NCBI GenBank assembly: GCA_030634235.1
Contig: DAOWBD010000056.1
Span: forward strand, 1-7,015
Length of the DNA stretch: 7,015 nt
Direction of reading: 5' to 3'
Origin: Candidatus Omnitrophota bacterium
GTDB lineage: Bacteria > Omnitrophota > Gorgyraeia > Zapsychrales > Zapsychraceae
In this document: piece after piece, positions 6,183 to 7,015 of the stretch
How the letters are laid out: each line of letters starts with the position of its first letter
Position numbering within the stretch: the first letter of the stretch is position 1
Position numbers and translations under genes: made by a program
The notes under the pieces: generated by a model
The model's input: only the letters and a program-made list of their open reading frames with translations
The model's database searches: none
Told to the model about the DNA's origin: nothing

Positions 6183-6300
6183 TGTCATTGCGAGTGAGCA
6201 ATTTTTGTTTTTCAAAAATTGCATACGAAGCAATCTTCATTCTCGTCGAGATTGCCGCGTCGCTCCGCCTGCCTGCCGGCAGGCAGGCTCCGCAAATTAT
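6183..6300. repeat. MITE-like dispersed repeat element (GTCATTGCGAG type)
   Basis: The element begins TGTCATTGCGAG and ends with a degenerate inverted match (CTCCGCAAATTAT). Inside are a hairpin GCAATTTTTG / CAAAAATTGC (6198-6207 with 6213-6222), an inverted pair GCAATCT / AGATTGC (6230-6236 with 6249-6255) and a perfect 22-bp palindrome at 6267-6288 (arms GCCTGCCTGCC / GGCAGGCAGGC). GTCATTGCGAG...GAAGCAATCT...GAGATTGC repeats are scattered through many environmental bacterial genomes. No transposase is present. Confidence 0.7.
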
Positions 6301-6309
6301 AGGCTCATT

Positions 6310-6341
6310 AAAAAAACCCATCCTCAACGAAGAAGATGGGT
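6310..6341 (-). terminator. Intrinsic terminator downstream of the c-di-GMP aptamer (expression platform)
   Basis: In minus-strand RNA, ACCCAUC (6341-6335) pairs with GAUGGGU (6322-6316) and the hairpin is followed directly by seven U (6316-6310). The inner CUU/GAG can extend the stem around a CGUU loop. It lies 18 nt after the aptamer's outer stem, which is the usual place for a transcriptional expression platform. Without a riboswitch it would also serve to end transcripts from the MORN-repeat gene. Confidence 0.85.
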
Positions 6342-6358
6342 ACACACCGATACCTTGT

Positions 6359-6473
6359 TTGATTCGGCAACTGGCTATCTGGTATTTTTTCCTTTAAGGT
6401 ATGGAAGAAAAATACTAGACCCTATAGCTTTGCGTCCCCACCTTACGATGAGTTTGCCCTTCTCGTCAATCAA
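6359..6473 (-). ncRNA. Cyclic di-GMP class I riboswitch (GEMM-I) aptamer
   Basis: Read on the minus strand, the segment has the diagnostic parts of GEMM-I RNA in order. AAGGGCAAAC is at 6461-6452. A stem CUCAUC / GGUGGG is capped by the GNRA tetraloop GUAA (6446-6443). The near-invariant GGACGCAAAGC is at 6437-6427. A second arm starts with GCUAU (6428-6424) pairing AUAGC (6378-6374) and continues GUAUUUUU (6415-6408) with AAAAAUAC (6389-6382). The 3' strand is GUUGCCG (6371-6365), and a possible outer stem pairs UUGAUU (6473-6468) with AAUCAA (6364-6359). From my recollection of Vc2 numbering, ligand-contacting G20, A47 and C92 correspond to G6457, A6430 and C6366 and are all present, so c-di-GMP rather than cGAMP is expected. 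The RNA points towards the pilin operon and is followed by an intrinsic terminator. Confidence 0.93.
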
Positions 6474-6487
6474 TTTTGTCCACTTAA

Positions 6488-6516
6488 AGTGTAAAACATC
6501 TAGGGGGAAATAACAA
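6488..6516 (-). promoter_or_regulatory. Possible riboswitch promoter
   Basis: Minus-strand TTGTTA (6516-6511) and TACACT (6493-6488) are 17 bp apart; each matches consensus at 4 of 6 positions. Transcription would start near 6481, just before the first base of the aptamer's outer stem (6473). The boxes fit between the MORN-gene stop codon (6522-6520) and the aptamer. Read-through from the MORN gene is an alternative, because no terminator separates it from the aptamer. Confidence 0.4.
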
Positions 6517-6519
6517 ATA

Positions 6520-7015
6520 TTACTCGGTAGAGATAAAGATCTGTTTCGGAGGTTTTTCCGCAGGCGGAGGAATACTGGGATCCAATACAACAGCGCTGGC
6601 TGCCGGAACACCCGGAACCGGCGCAACAGTAGAACCGGTCGCAACGGCAACACCCGGAGGTTCTTCCTCTTTCTCCATAGGCTGGCCGTATTCGTCAAAA
6701 TAAAATTCAGCAACAAGATCCCCTCTGCTATTATACGATTTCTTATAACCGATCGGCTCAGTAACAGTCATAAACCACTCGTACTTAAGTGCACCATCCC
6801 GGGAATACACCTTTCCAATACCCACCTCCTTTTCACTTCTGGAATCGCGAGCATTGGTGTAATCCTTTTCCATCCGCACGATCCCATCATGAAAATATTC
6901 TGTGTTCGTCATAAGTTTCCCGAACTGATAATAAGTATCTTCTCTTAACGCGCCATCTTTATAATATGTTTTCGCAGGACCATTTCTTTTCCCATTCCGA
7001 TAATATTCCACTCCA
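6520..7015 (-). CDS. MORN-repeat / YwqK-like protein, C-terminal part (5' end outside window)
   Basis: The frame is open to the window edge (…G-V-E-Y-Y-R-N-G-K) and ends at TAA 6522-6520. The GTG at 7011 has no visible ribosome site and lies inside a repeat, so the gene almost certainly starts beyond 7015. The visible 163-164 residues start with MORN-type units of about 20 residues: EYYRNGKRNGPAKTYYKDGA, then YYQFGKL, EYFHDG, VYSRDGALKYEW, YNSRGDLVAEFYFDEYGQP. These match the YxxG[KA]xxG pattern of YwqK-type proteins, which are often exported or envelope-associated. After EKEEEPP comes a low-complexity Pro/Val/Ala tail (about 45 residues) ending KQIFISTE. Some databases label such proteins YwqK-family antitoxins, but nothing here supports toxin neutralisation. 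It lies just upstream of the riboswitch in the same orientation; a functional link is not shown. Confidence 0.75.
   Translation of the reverse strand, partial: GVEYYRNGKRNGPAKTYYKDGALREDTYYQFGKLMTNTEYFHDGIVRMEKDYTNARDSRSEKEVGIGKVYSRDGALKYEWFMTVTEPIGYKKSYNSRGDLVAEFYFDEYGQPMEKEEEPPGVAVATGSTVAPVPGVPAASAVVLDPSIPPPAEKPPKQIFISTE

Noticed and set aside
6359..6473. cGAMP-selective GEMM-Ib variant, as found upstream of some Geobacter genes
   Set aside because: The base matching Vc2 position 20 reads as G, as in c-di-GMP binders. The alignment is by eye from remembered numbering, so a binding test would settle it.
6142..6513. Overlapping small ORFs on both strands with LPAGRQ / PACRQAG-like peptides
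   Set aside because: These peptides come from the CCTGCCTGCCGGCAGG palindrome and the surrounding dispersed repeat. The frames overlap the riboswitch and lack ribosome sites. This is a well-known source of spurious proteins.
6375..6716. 113-residue minus-strand ORF
   Set aside because: It is out of frame with the MORN-repeat gene over much of its length and continues through the riboswitch, whose structure explains that sequence better.
6520..7015. Antitoxin of a toxin-antitoxin pair
   Set aside because: The YwqK label is inherited from family naming. No toxin-like gene is next to it, and the visible part has only MORN-type repeats and a low-complexity tail.

Overview
The window reads as a piece of an uncultured Gram-negative-type bacterium. 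The mixture of GTG starts, prepilin genes carrying Ca2+-binding-like loops, GTCATTGCGAG-type dispersed repeats and CCTGCCTGC palindromes reminds me of Omnitrophota and similar metagenome-derived phyla. That placement is a guess from style, not a taxonomic result. All recognisable genes are on the minus strand, so transcription runs from high to low coordinates.

Layout in the direction of transcription: (1) 7015-6520, the 3' part of a MORN-repeat/YwqK-like protein with a Pro/Val/Ala-rich tail. (2) 6516-6310, a non-coding control region with a possible promoter, a class I cyclic-di-GMP (GEMM-I) riboswitch aptamer and an intrinsic terminator. (3) About 6300-6061, a mosaic of dispersed palindromic repeats, followed by a second good promoter (6030-6003). 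(4) 5958-3039, a tight three-gene operon of prepilin-like proteins in the order GspI/PilV-like, GspJ/PilW-like, PilX/GspK-like, closed by a strong bidirectional terminator (2989-3026). (5) 2940-805, the RNA-binding transcription factor Tex. (6) 802-744, two 27-nt palindromes whose cores are exact reverse complements of each other. (7) 654-1, the N-terminal part of an MscS-family mechanosensitive channel that runs off the window.

The main point of interest is the pilin cassette. Upstream of it in the same orientation is a c-di-GMP-I aptamer with the GGGCAAAC, GNRA-loop and GACGCAAAGC signatures plus a terminator placed as an expression platform. All three pilin-like proteins also carry EF-hand-type loops (D-x-[DN]-x-[DN]-G-x-[LI]-D-x-x-E), in tandem 12-residue units in two of them. 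This suggests a type IV pilus or type II secretion pseudopilus tip whose expression is set by c-di-GMP and whose folding or activity may depend on Ca2+. The aptamer and the loops can be read directly from the sequence. The regulatory connection is inference, because repeats and a second promoter lie between aptamer and genes.
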